64,000 nt of DNA from Natronococcus sp. CG52. GTDB lineage: Archaea; Halobacteriota; Halobacteria; Halobacteriales; Natrialbaceae. The stretch spans positions 2,108,001 to 2,172,000 of the forward strand of contig NZ_CP099391.1 in assembly GCF_023913515.1 (NCBI RefSeq), written 5' to 3'. Below the pieces are notes generated by a model, which saw only the letters and a list, made by a program, of their open reading frames with translations, was not told where the DNA came from and did not search any database. The position numbers and the translations under genes are program-made. Positions 1-8,370 of this stretch are shown here, one piece after another (the first letter of the stretch is position 1; every line of letters starts with the position of its first letter).

Positions 1-180
1 TTCGAACTCGAACTGGCGATCGTTCGTGACGACGATCACCGTTTCGCCGACGATATCGATCGACATGTCGGCGGCGTCGGGGCCGAAGTCGACCATAATT
101 GCGCTGGCACCGTCCTCTTCGATCTGGCGAACGACAGCGTCGTCGGTGTGGCCATCGCGGAGTTGTTTGGGGACTCTCAT
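1..180 (-). CDS. Hsp20-like (DUF7127-type) protein, N-terminal part, cut by the window edge
   Basis: Only the first 60 codons are inside the window, reading leftwards from the ATG at 178-180. The visible protein begins MRVPKQLRDGHTDDAVVRQI and continues into a beta-rich stretch (MVDFGPDAADMSIDIVG) of the kind seen in haloarchaeal small proteins with an alpha-crystallin (Hsp20) fold, annotated DUF7127. The family assignment is from recollection of that pattern. Members are short proteins with a single Hsp20-like beta sandwich and no known enzymatic role. The next gene is divergent, 187 bp away, so this one is probably transcribed alone or with genes outside the window. Confidence 0.6.
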   Translation of the reverse strand, partial: MRVPKQLRDGHTDDAVVRQIEEDGASAIMVDFGPDAADMSIDIVGETVIVVTNDRQFEFE

Positions 181-367
181 ACGCAAGGTAGGTCGCCACC
201 ACGTGTAAGCACCACGCACGCAGCATCCGGCCGAACGTCAGATCTGGCAGTTTCGGGGTGAGAGACGGCCCAGATCGAGGAAAGAACCGCCGGTCGACGC
301 CCCTCCACCTCCGGACTGCGCTCAGTAGAAAGCCCTCCATTAACCACCGATCCGGTACTCTATCGAG

Positions 368-799
368 ATGACCATGCCCGTAGGCGATCTCGGCCCGAAA
401 GAAGTGGTAACAGCACGGCCAGACGACGACCTCGAGACCGTGACGAGGCTGTTCGCCGAGGAGAACGTCGGCGCAGTCGTCATCACCGAAGACGAGGAAC
501 CGGTCGGCGTCGTTACCGACCGCGACGCGGCGCTGGCGATCCACGGGAACGACGACGTCGGATCGGTCCCGGTCGAGGACGCGATGACCGCGGATCCCGC
601 GACGATCCGGGCGGACGAGGAGGCGATCGAAATCTCTCGCGCGATCAAAGAGTACAACGTCCGTCGCTTCCCGGTCGTCGACGACGACGGCGCGCTGACG
701 GGGATCGTCACGCTCGATGACCTCGTCGCGACGATCGGCGAGCAACTCGACAACGTCGCCGACACGGTCGAGACCCAGTCGCCGGACTACAGTCCGTAA
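368..799 (+). CDS. CBS-domain pair protein
   Basis: A 143-residue protein made almost entirely of two CBS motifs (about residues 5-60 and 72-132). The repeated features are the motif starts (VVTARPDDDLETV; AMTADPATIRADE) and the ends (VGVVTDRDAAL; TGIVTLDDLVATI), the usual G-[IV]-[VI]-[ST]-x-x-D signature. Stand-alone CBS pairs of this size are common in haloarchaea and bind adenosyl ligands such as AMP, ATP or SAM as an energy or redox sensor. The ligand and partner cannot be told from sequence. It is monocistronic, with more than 180 bp free on each side. Confidence 0.85.
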   Translation: MTMPVGDLGPKEVVTARPDDDLETVTRLFAEENVGAVVITEDEEPVGVVTDRDAALAIHGNDDVGSVPVEDAMTADPATIRADEEAIEISRAIKEYNVRRFPVVDDDGALTGIVTLDDLVATIGEQLDNVADTVETQSPDYSP

Positions 800-1148
800 C
801 GCTCCGGCGATTCGTTTCGAGTCGGTAGCAAGGGCCTCCGACGACGTTCAGTCGCCGGCGACTGTAGGCAGTTTCTGCGAATCGTTGCACTGGTGAAAAC
901 CATCCGTACGGGAACGTTTCGGCTCGGCGGCTCGCCGCTGTTTCCGGCTCAATCTGCCGGGATCACCACCTGGAACACGAGTCTCGTCGGTCGAGAACTG
1001 TCTCGAGAGGACGACTGTCCGTTGGTGAATCGCGTCCGTCCGCGACTGATCGATCCGTCAGTAGTGCGACGGTAAATCGTTTCCTGACGGGAATAAGCGT
1101 CTCTGAAACAATGGGTGGTGGAGACGTTCGTCGGCGTGAGACACTCCA
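800..1148. other. Intergenic region, 349 bp
   Basis: I see no convincing gene. The only open frames are short, arginine- and serine-rich and lack the acidic composition of the neighbours. An AT-richer patch (GGAATAAGCG near 1090) about 55 nt before the ABC ATPase start could hold its promoter. Confidence 0.5.
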
Positions 1149-1913
1149 GTGACGATACTCAACCGGGCAATTCGGAAGACGGTTTCGTCAGCATCAGAGG
1201 CACCCGGCGAGCGTGCGTCGACGACCGTTCGGCTCGCGGACGTGACCCACGAGTACGGAACCGGCGGCGGGTTTCGGTCCCGGCGCGAGCGGACGGTAAC
1301 CGCGCTGCGCGACGTCTCGATCGAGGTCGACCCGGGCGAGATTGTCGGTCTCGAGGGACCGAGCGGCAGCGGCAAGTCGACGGTCCTGCACGCGGTCACC
1401 GGACTCCTAGTACCGACGGCGGGAACGGTCGAACTCCACGGGACCGACCTGACGGCGCTGTCCGACCGAGAGCGGACGCGGATCCGTCGTCGCCACGTCG
1501 GCATCGTCTTTCAGCGCTTTCACCTCCTCTCGTCGCTGTCGGCGCGGGCGAACGTCGCGCTCCCGCTCGTCCAGACCGGGGTCCCGAAGTCGACGCGCCG
1601 GGAACGGGCGACGGCGCTCCTCGAGGAAGTCGGACTCGGCGATCGGATCACCCACCTGCCGAGCGAGTTGAGCGGCGGCGAACAGCAGCGCGTCGCGATC
1701 GCGCGGGCGTTAGCGACCGACCCCGACGTGATCGTCGCCGACGAACCGACGGGTGAACTGGATACGGCGACCGGAGAAGCGGTCCTGGATCTCCTGACCG
1801 ATATCGGCCGGGACAGGGCGATCCTGGTCGCCTCGCACGATGACGCCACGCTCTCCGTTGCCGATCGACTGATCACGCTGCGTGACGGGACGGTGGTCTC
1901 GGATGGCGGATGA
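1149..1913 (+). CDS. ABC transporter ATP-binding protein, MacB/LolD type
   Basis: A 254-residue ATPase with all canonical motifs: Walker A GPSGSGKST near residue 72, Q-loop FQRFHLL, signature LSGGEQQRVAIARAL, Walker B VIVADEPTGELD and the switch His in ASHDDAT. The signature and the ADEPTGELD wording are typical of the LolD/MacB/FtsE group, which pairs with FtsX-like permeases; two such permeases follow with overlaps. The system probably extrudes or mechanically mobilises lipids, lipoproteins or small molecules at the membrane, but the substrate is unknown. The GTG start at 1149 gives a 28-residue poorly conserved leader; a start slightly downstream is possible. Confidence 0.9.
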   Translation: MTILNRAIRKTVSSASEAPGERASTTVRLADVTHEYGTGGGFRSRRERTVTALRDVSIEVDPGEIVGLEGPSGSGKSTVLHAVTGLLVPTAGTVELHGTDLTALSDRERTRIRRRHVGIVFQRFHLLSSLSARANVALPLVQTGVPKSTRRERATALLEEVGLGDRITHLPSELSGGEQQRVAIARALATDPDVIVADEPTGELDTATGEAVLDLLTDIGRDRAILVASHDDATLSVADRLITLRDGTVVSDGG

Positions 1914-3153
1914 CCGCGAGCGGCGTCACACGCGCTGGCTCGGAATCGCCGGTCTCTCGGCGACGCGGCTCTGGAAGCGAACGGTGCAAACGAGATCGGG
2001 ACGGCTCGTGGCGACGATCTCCGCCGTCGCGCTGACGATCGCACTCCTGTTGCTCGTCACCGGAATCGCGCTGGGACTCGCCGAGGGTGGGATCGCGACT
2101 CAGGACGATGCCGACGTTCGCATCACGCCGGAAGACGAGCGAACGCTGTCGGCCGTCGACGGCGTCGAGGAGCCGAACCTCGGCGCGACGAACGAACGAG
2201 CCGAGACGATCCGCTCGCAGGACGGCGTCGAACACGCTTCGCCCGTGCTCGCCGAACCGGTTCGGCTCGAGTCGGCCGACGGCGAGTCCGAGACCGTGCT
2301 GCTCGTCGGTATCGTCCCCGACGACGAGCCGCGGACCGTCGCGGGCCTGTCTACCTCCGGCCTCGAGCCGGAAGATCCCCACTACGCCGACGGCTCGTAC
2401 GACGGGCCACGAGCGGGAGAGATCGTCCTCTCTCGAACGGCTGCCGAGCGACTCGACGCGACGGCGGACGACGATCTGACGCTCTCGAGCGCGCGAACTG
2501 ACGGGGAGTCGCCGACGGTCTCGGTGACAGCCGTCGACGAGCCCGCAGGCGGTAACACCGAGACGCCGGTCGCGCTCGTCCACCTGAGCGAACTCCAGTC
2601 GACGTCCGGCGCGGCCGACGGCGAACTGGCCGATCGAATTCTGGTGTGGGGCGACGCCGATTCGGCGACGGCAGCCGCCACCGACGCGTATCCGGACGCT
2701 GCGGTCGAATCGACGGGCAACAGCGATCCGTCGTCGCTGTTCGACGACGGACTGGCGTTCGCGACGAGCGTCCTCGCGCTGATCGTGGGCGTGGCGATCT
2801 GTGCGTCGTTCGTCGCGACGACGATGGGGATGACGGTCAACGAGGATCGCGCAACCCTCGCGATCCTCGCGGCGATCGGCTTTCCGACCCACAGCCGGCT
2901 CGCGATCGTGGCGTTGTCGACGGCGCTGACGACGCTCTGCGGTGCACTCCTGGGAATCGTACTCGGCGTCGCGGGAATTTACGCCGTCAACGCCGTCGCC
3001 GGAGCGACCGTCGCCTCGGGGGCCGTCGCGGCGATGCACCCCCTGTTCGTCCCGTACGCGATCGGGGTCGCGCTCGTCTCGGGACTGGTCGCCGTCCCCT
3101 ATCCGCTCGCGGTCGCCGCCCGGACGACGATCCTCGCGGAGGTGGAACGATGA
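1903..3153 (+). CDS. FtsX-like ABC transporter permease (first of two)
   Basis: A 416-residue MacB/LolC-type permease. A cytoplasmic N-terminus is followed by a transmembrane segment (LVATISAVALTIALLLLVTG, about residues 35-55), a long extracytoplasmic domain (about 60-280) and three C-terminal transmembrane segments (about 285-410), the FtsX layout. The ATG at 1903 overlaps the end of the ATPase gene by 11 bp, and the stop overlaps the next permease start as ATGA, so the three genes are translationally coupled. The GTG at 1882 is less likely, because it would only add seven residues inside the ATPase gene. Confidence 0.88.
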   Translation: MADDRERRHTRWLGIAGLSATRLWKRTVQTRSGRLVATISAVALTIALLLLVTGIALGLAEGGIATQDDADVRITPEDERTLSAVDGVEEPNLGATNERAETIRSQDGVEHASPVLAEPVRLESADGESETVLLVGIVPDDEPRTVAGLSTSGLEPEDPHYADGSYDGPRAGEIVLSRTAAERLDATADDDLTLSSARTDGESPTVSVTAVDEPAGGNTETPVALVHLSELQSTSGAADGELADRILVWGDADSATAAATDAYPDAAVESTGNSDPSSLFDDGLAFATSVLALIVGVAICASFVATTMGMTVNEDRATLAILAAIGFPTHSRLAIVALSTALTTLCGALLGIVLGVAGIYAVNAVAGATVASGAVAAMHPLFVPYAIGVALVSGLVAVPYPLAVAARTTILAEVER

Positions 3154-4382
3154 GCGGTCGCGAGGCGTTCGCTCGAACCCGCGCCGTCCTCGGACTCGCG
3201 CTCGCGCAGTTGCGACGGTCCCCCGGACGCGTGACGCTGACGGTACTCGCGGTGGCGCTCGCGGTGCTGTCGGTAACGCTGCTCGCGAGCCTCGGCGTCG
3301 GCGTCGTCGACAAGGGCGAGGAGGGACTCGAGGCGGCCGACCGCGACATCTGGATCTCGAGCGAGCCGGTCGATCCGACCGCCAGCGGGACGCAGAATCC
3401 GATCGTCGGCACGCACGGGATCGTAGCCGAGATCGACGCGCGAGACGACGTTCGGAGCGCCACGCCGATCGCGGTTCACGACGTCTACATCGGCTCGGAG
3501 CCCGACGAGCTACGGCGCCACTCGGCGGTCGGCGTCGAATCGACCCACAGCGGCTACGACTTCGTGGAGGGCGACGGGTTCTCGATGGACGACGATCCGC
3601 ACGCGCGACCGCCCGCCGACGAACCCCGGACTGCCGAGATCGTGCTCGATCCGCGGATCGCCGAGGAACTCGACGTCGAGGTCGGCGAGACGGTCTACGT
3701 CGGGACCAGCGCGGAGACGGCGTCGGCCGCCGAGTTCACCGTCGTCGGCACCTCCAGACACCACTCACAGTACATGGGCTCGCCCGCGGTGACCGTGCCG
3801 TTCGCGGACCTGCAGGCGATCGCCGGAACCTCGGGAACGGACCGATCGACGTTCCTTACCGCCGACGTCGCCGACGACGCCGACCGCGAGGCCGTCGCGG
3901 ACGATCTCGCCGCGGCATACCCCGAGTACGACGTCAGAACGAGCGATCAGCAGGTCCGGGCCATGCTCGAGGAGCGTCCGCTCGTGCTCGCGAGCGGCGC
4001 GACGCTGGTCGGACTCGCCGTCCTCGGCGGGATCGTCCTGACGGTCAACCTCTTCGCGCTCGTCGCCTACCAGCAGCGGGAAGAACTCGCCGCACTCCGG
4101 GCGATCGGACTCTCGCGGTGGGTTCTCGCGGGAACGATCGGCGCACAGGGCCTCGTCATCGGGCTGCTCGGCGGACTGCTCGGCGTCGCCGCCACGCCCC
4201 TGATCACGCGCGGACTGAACTACCTCGCCGCCGACGTCATCGGCTTCGAACGGCTCCTTCGGACGCCGCTCGAGGTGTACGTCCTCGGCCTCGTTCTCGC
4301 GGTCTGCGTGGGGACGGTCGTCGCGGTCGCGACCGGCTGGCGAACCGGCCGATACGCCAGCGTCGAACATCTCGACGGCTGA
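3150..4382 (+). CDS. FtsX-like ABC transporter permease (second of two)
   Basis: A 410-residue permease with the same architecture as its upstream neighbour: N-terminal membrane segment (VTLTVLAVALAVLSVTLLAS), a periplasmic-type MacB_PCD domain and a C-terminal FtsX domain with three membrane helices; the phrase ELAALRAIGLSRW is the typical FtsX cytoplasmic loop. The start codon lies in an ATGA overlap with the preceding stop. With the ATPase it forms a heterodimeric exporter. No dedicated periplasmic adaptor gene is adjacent, as expected for an archaeon without an outer membrane. Confidence 0.88.
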   Translation: MSGREAFARTRAVLGLALAQLRRSPGRVTLTVLAVALAVLSVTLLASLGVGVVDKGEEGLEAADRDIWISSEPVDPTASGTQNPIVGTHGIVAEIDARDDVRSATPIAVHDVYIGSEPDELRRHSAVGVESTHSGYDFVEGDGFSMDDDPHARPPADEPRTAEIVLDPRIAEELDVEVGETVYVGTSAETASAAEFTVVGTSRHHSQYMGSPAVTVPFADLQAIAGTSGTDRSTFLTADVADDADREAVADDLAAAYPEYDVRTSDQQVRAMLEERPLVLASGATLVGLAVLGGIVLTVNLFALVAYQQREELAALRAIGLSRWVLAGTIGAQGLVIGLLGGLLGVAATPLITRGLNYLAADVIGFERLLRTPLEVYVLGLVLAVCVGTVVAVATGWRTGRYASVEHLDG

Positions 4383-4427
4383 CGGGAGGCGCGGCTTCGG
4401 AGCTGCGAGGACGAGTCGGCAGAACGG

Positions 4428-4781
4428 TCAAAGATCCGTCTTCCAGAGCGCCAGCGAGTTGTCGTTCGAGCGGTCCACGTCGACGCGGAGGTCTCGAGCG
4501 TCGTCGAGCTCGATCGCGATCCGCTCGAAGTCGGTGACGTACCGGGACTTCTGCTCGCGACCCGGCCGGACGCCGGCCTCTTTGACCAGCCCCGAGTCGG
4601 TCAGCCGATCGAGTTTGCGGTAGGTCGTCGAGAGCGGGCGCTCGATCTCGTCGGCGATCTCCGGGACGGTCAGCGGTTCCTCGAGGACCGTGATGATCTC
4701 CCGACACGCGTCGTCGGTCAGTACGCCGATGACGTGCTCCCGCGCTTGGGCCTCGTCCGACGAGGAGAACTCGAGTGGCAT
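4428..4781 (-). CDS. Winged helix-turn-helix transcriptional regulator
   Basis: A 117-residue wHTH protein. The recognition region (TVPEIADEIERPLSTTYRKLDRLTDSGLV, about residues 38-66, split here for description) is an ArsR/TrmB-like winged helix, followed by a beta-wing ending in an RYVTDFERI strand. Its 3' end lies 45 bp from the convergent permease gene, and its start is 102 bp from the divergent adenosyltransferase. It could therefore regulate the ABC exporter or the corrinoid gene; the sequence alone does not decide. No effector domain or metal-binding cysteines are seen. Confidence 0.8.
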   Translation of the reverse strand: MPLEFSSSDEAQAREHVIGVLTDDACREIITVLEEPLTVPEIADEIERPLSTTYRKLDRLTDSGLVKEAGVRPGREQKSRYVTDFERIAIELDDARDLRVDVDRSNDNSLALWKTDL

Positions 4782-4883
4782 ACGGGTACCACCGGGTTAG
4801 GAACGGAGCCTAAAGACACGTTTGGTCGGATCGCCGGGAGGCGATGTGGCATCTACATGTAGGAGGCGAACGAGGGTCGCCGT

Positions 4884-5573
4884 ATGAGCGACGACCAGTC
4901 GCCCGACTCCGTCGTCGAAAACACGCCGGGACAAGGGCGAACGCCCGAACCCGAACGCATCGAAGCCGCCGCACCCGAGGAGTTCGGCCTCGTGCAGGTC
5001 TGGTGGGGTGACGGCAAGGGGAAGACGACCGCCACGCTCGGCATGGGAATGCGAGCGGCGGGACACGGCTACCGCGTCCACATGCTCCAGTTCATGAAGG
5101 GCGGCGCCTCGAGCGTCGACGCCGTTCGCGGCGAGTACAACGCCATCGCCGCTCTCCCAGGAATGAGCTACGAGAACCTCGGCCACTACGGCTGGCACGG
5201 GATGGCCGACGGGAGCGAGGAGGCGGACCACGAGGCCCAGGCGCGGGCCGGCCTCGAGCGCGCACACGAACTGCTCGAGGCGGCCGCGGACGCCGATCTC
5301 TCGGCGCCGATCGACCTCAACGCCGACCCCGAAGCGGGCGTGCACATGCTCGTCCTCGACGAGGTGCTGTACGCCGCGGACCGGGGACTGCTCGTGGAGG
5401 ACGACGTCCACGACCTGATCGACGCCAAACCCGACGGCCTCGAACTGGTGCTCTCCGGGAGCCACGAGGAGCCGACCTACCTCGAGGACCGCGCGGACCT
5501 GATCACCAACGTTCGGAAGGTGAAACACCCGATCGAGGACGGCCAGCGCGCGCGTCGCGGAACCGAGTTCTGA
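4884..5573 (+). CDS. cobA: Cob(I)yrinic acid a,c-diamide adenosyltransferase (corrinoid adenosyltransferase)
   Basis: A 229-residue CobA/CobO/BtuR-family protein. The glycine-rich ATP-binding loop GDGKGKTTATLGMGMRAAG is near residue 39, and later family motifs LDEVLYA and VLSGSHEEPTYL match the Walker-B-like and C-terminal regions. It transfers the 5'-deoxyadenosyl group of ATP to the cobalt of corrinoids, in de novo synthesis and salvage. The about 35-residue acidic N-terminal extension is usual in haloarchaea. The gene stands alone here; the only other corrin gene in the window is cobyric acid synthase 6.6 kb downstream, so the pathway genes are dispersed. Confidence 0.9.
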   Translation: MSDDQSPDSVVENTPGQGRTPEPERIEAAAPEEFGLVQVWWGDGKGKTTATLGMGMRAAGHGYRVHMLQFMKGGASSVDAVRGEYNAIAALPGMSYENLGHYGWHGMADGSEEADHEAQARAGLERAHELLEAAADADLSAPIDLNADPEAGVHMLVLDEVLYAADRGLLVEDDVHDLIDAKPDGLELVLSGSHEEPTYLEDRADLITNVRKVKHPIEDGQRARRGTEF

Positions 5574-5662
5574 GCGGCCGAGATCCGGTCGCGCCCGCCG
5601 CAGGTTGGTTCCACGGCTGTCGGCACAGTTATTATCGTTTGTTGTGAAAGTCTCTCCATCAG

Positions 5663-6412
5663 ATGGGTGTCATTCAGGTAGACGGACTCGCGAAGTCCTA
5701 CGGCGCCGTCCGCGCGGTCGACGGCATGGAATTTCGCGTCGAACGCGGCGAACTGTTCGGCTTTCTCGGTCCGAACGGTGCCGGCAAGACGACGACGATC
5801 CGGGCGCTGACCGGGCAGATCGAACCCGACGAGGGTACCGTCCGCGTCCTCGAGACGGATCCGGTCGCGGAGCCGATCGAGACGCGACGCCGGGTCGGCA
5901 TTCTACCCGAACAGGAGTCGCCGCCGAGCTTTCTCACGCCGCGAGAGTTCCTTGCATTCGTCGGCCGGATTCGCGACCTCGAGCCGGCGACCGTCGAGGA
6001 GCGGACCGCGATCTGGGCGGATCGACTCGGGTTCGAGAGCAAGCTCGAGACGCTGCACACGGATCTCTCCCGAGGGCAACAACAGAAGGTGATGTTCGCA
6101 CAGGCGTTCCTCCACGACCCCGACGTCGTCTTCATCGACGAGCCGCTGGCGAACCTCGATCCGCTCGTCCAGGAGCAGGTCAAGCGGTTTCTCGTCTCCT
6201 ACACCGCGGACGGCAACGCGGTGTTCGTCTCGACGCACAACATCGACGTCGCCGAGGAGATCTGTACCCGGGTCGGAATCGTCGCCGACGGTCGGCTCGT
6301 GACCGAACGATCGATCGAGTCGACCGACGAGTCCCTGCTCGAGGTGTTTCTCGAGCACGTCGAGGACGAGGCCGTTCGCGATACCCCGGCGACGGCTCGG
6401 GTCGAACGATGA
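5663..6412 (+). CDS. ABC-2 type transporter ATP-binding protein
   Basis: A 249-residue ATPase of the CcmA/NatA/DrrA group: Walker A GPNGAGKTTTIRAL, signature LSRGQQQKVMFAQAF, Walker B VVFIDEPLANLDP and a switch His in VSTHNIDVAEEI. The signature differs from the exporter at 1.1 kb (SRGQQQK against SGGEQQR), placing it in a different ABC class. A TATA-like TTATTATCG near 5630 lies about 33 nt before the ATG, so the transcript probably has a very short leader. The permease gene follows with an ATGA overlap. Substrate unknown. Confidence 0.9.
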   Translation: MGVIQVDGLAKSYGAVRAVDGMEFRVERGELFGFLGPNGAGKTTTIRALTGQIEPDEGTVRVLETDPVAEPIETRRRVGILPEQESPPSFLTPREFLAFVGRIRDLEPATVEERTAIWADRLGFESKLETLHTDLSRGQQQKVMFAQAFLHDPDVVFIDEPLANLDPLVQEQVKRFLVSYTADGNAVFVSTHNIDVAEEICTRVGIVADGRLVTERSIESTDESLLEVFLEHVEDEAVRDTPATARVER

Positions 6413-7854
6413 CGACGAGTCGTACTCGTCTCGGCTGGACGCTCTTCCTCGCGCTCGCCCGCGAGGAGTGGCGGCTCCACACCCGGCTGTTCGGCGGCTG
6501 GCGGTTCGTCTGCTTTCCGTTCCTGATCGCGGGGCTCGCCCTGGGCGCCTCGGTCGCGCTCGTCGAGACGGGCACCGCGGACCGAACGATCGTCGACGGC
6601 CTCCACGTCCTCGCGTTCGGGTTCGGCCTCTACTGCGGCACGGCCGGCTTCGCGGGGTCGGACATGCTCGAGAACGTCTTCGGTCGACTCTCGCTCCTGC
6701 TCTCGACGGCGACCGCGCTGCCGCTGTCGCGGCGGCGGCTGCTCGGCGTCTTCCTCCTGAAGGACGCGCTGTTCTACGGCGTCGTCTTCGTGCTGCCGAT
6801 GGCGATCGCCGTCGTCCCGCTGGTCGGTCTCTCGGCGAGCGTCCCCGCCGCCGTCGGCGCGCTCTGGCTCTCGCTCTCGTTGACCTTTGCCGCCGGGATG
6901 GTCCTGACCGTCGCGATGATCGCCGCCCGGACCCGCGGCATTCCGACGTGGGGAATCGCTCTCGCTGGCGGAATCGCGGTCGTCGGTGCGTGGACGACGG
7001 GACACTCCGCGAGCGCTCGAGAGGCGCTGGTCCCGCTCCGCGGCTCGCGGCTCGGCGCCGTCGGCCTCGCACTCGCGACCGCTTTCGTCGGCATCGCCTC
7101 GCTCGTCGCGTACGATCCCGCCTACAGCCGTCCTTCGCGGACCGCGAGCGATCGCTTCGCGCGGGTCAGCGACGCCCTGCCGGTCGGCCAGGACGCCCTC
7201 GTCGCGAAGGCGGTGCTCGACCTGGCGCGCTCCTCGGGCGGCGTCTGGAAGCCGTTCGTCTCGGTGAGCATTCTGTTCGCGCTCGTGGCCGCGCTGGTCG
7301 GCGTCGTTCGAGAGATTACCGGAATCGAACCGGCACCGGGAATCTTTTTCGGCGGCGTCCTCGGACTGTCGGCGTTTACGACGTACAACTGGCTCACCCA
7401 GTTCGACTCGCTCGAGGCCTACCTCGCCTACCCCGTCTCGATCGCGGCCGTCTTCCGGGCGAAGCGAACCGCGTTCGTCGCCGTCGGCGCGCCGACCGCC
7501 GCGGTGCCCTACCTCATTGCGGTCGTCTGGCTCGAGGCGACGCTTCTCGACGCCGTCGCCGGCGCGGTGGTCCTCGCGGGCTACGCGCTGTACTACTACG
7601 GCCTCACCGTCTACGTCGCCGGCTTCGATCCCAACGAGTTCCTCTTCGACGCCGTCCGCTTCGCGCTGTTCACCGTCGGCGTCGCCGTCGCGCTCGTGCC
7701 GACGCTGGTCGCCGGCTTCGTCGTCGTTCCGCCCTCCCCGTCCATCGCAGCCCTGCTCGTCTGTACCGGGATCGGATTCGGAGTCGTGGGGTACGCCCTC
7801 TCGAGCCGAGCGGGGCCGCGCTGGGAGGAGCGCTATCGGGTCGGATTGCAGTGA
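6409..7854 (+). CDS. ABC-2 type multi-spanning membrane permease
   Basis: A 481-residue integral membrane protein with about ten to twelve hydrophobic segments rich in Ala, Val and Leu, among them FLIAGLALGASVALV near residue 40 and a dense cluster in the last 200 residues. Its ATG overlaps the stop of the ATPase gene, so the two form a two-gene transport operon. The N-terminal part has the charged amphipathic start (LALAREEWRLHTRLFGG) typical of ABC-2 permeases that export drugs, lipids or peptides. No sequence motif points to a substrate. Confidence 0.82.
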   Translation: MTTSRTRLGWTLFLALAREEWRLHTRLFGGWRFVCFPFLIAGLALGASVALVETGTADRTIVDGLHVLAFGFGLYCGTAGFAGSDMLENVFGRLSLLLSTATALPLSRRRLLGVFLLKDALFYGVVFVLPMAIAVVPLVGLSASVPAAVGALWLSLSLTFAAGMVLTVAMIAARTRGIPTWGIALAGGIAVVGAWTTGHSASAREALVPLRGSRLGAVGLALATAFVGIASLVAYDPAYSRPSRTASDRFARVSDALPVGQDALVAKAVLDLARSSGGVWKPFVSVSILFALVAALVGVVREITGIEPAPGIFFGGVLGLSAFTTYNWLTQFDSLEAYLAYPVSIAAVFRAKRTAFVAVGAPTAAVPYLIAVVWLEATLLDAVAGAVVLAGYALYYYGLTVYVAGFDPNEFLFDAVRFALFTVGVAVALVPTLVAGFVVVPPSPSIAALLVCTGIGFGVVGYALSSRAGPRWEERYRVGLQ

Positions 7855-7912
7855 TCCGATCCAGGCCGGTGACCGGGCTCGAAACGGGTCTGAAAGAGTG
7901 TCTGCCGTTCGC

Positions 7913-8155
7913 TCATCGGCGCCGGTTTGCCGACTCTTCGAGCATTCTGTGCCGACCGGGGATCCTCCGCGTCTCGCAGTAGACCTCGCCGTCAGCATAG
8001 TCGACGTCGGCTGGACGAACGGCTACGGACCGTCCGCGGGGGTATTCTGGACGTCACCGCCGTCCTCGAGGGTCGTGACCAGGCCGTCGGCGTCGACCTC
8101 GAGCGGCGATCCGTCCTCGAGGCAGGGGCAGAGGAGAACGGAGACGAGTAACAGC
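7913..8155 (-). pseudogene. Frameshifted small zinc-ribbon-like protein gene
   Basis: Read leftwards, the strand encodes an acidic, haloarchaeal-looking stretch (CPCLEDGSPLEVDADG, then VTTLEDGGDVQNTP) that hits TAG after a run of five C's near 8037. If one base is gained or lost there, the reading continues as GRSVAVRPADVDYADGEVYC and ends MLEESANRRR at the TGA at 7913-7915. Cys clusters at both ends suggest a small zinc ribbon, but the second pair now reads CETR instead of a CxxC-like motif. No ATG precedes the first part. I read this as an inactivated gene; a sequencing error in the C run is the main alternative. Confidence 0.5.
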
Positions 8156-8370
8156 AGTTGGCTATCCAGATTTGCTCCGAGAGCTATCGACACCGTCGGT
8201 TACTGGGGCACCCCTCGATGCCGTTCGTCTGTGCTTTCGATCAGCTTGTGTTTCAGTTTTGTCATACCCGTAGTCGTCTTCGTTATCGTGCGCCGCGACC
8301 GACGAGCAGCGTTCGCTCGAGAACCACGACCATCATGGCTTTTATCTCCGTCAACACCAACCGAGTTGGC

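Noticed and set aside
893-1075. 60-codon frame in the gap before the ABC exporter
   Set aside because: Composition is not acidic, there is no promoter spacing or ribosome site, and no family resemblance.
4797-5528. 243-codon minus-strand frame
   Set aside because: Antisense of the corrinoid adenosyltransferase; no start context and no motif.
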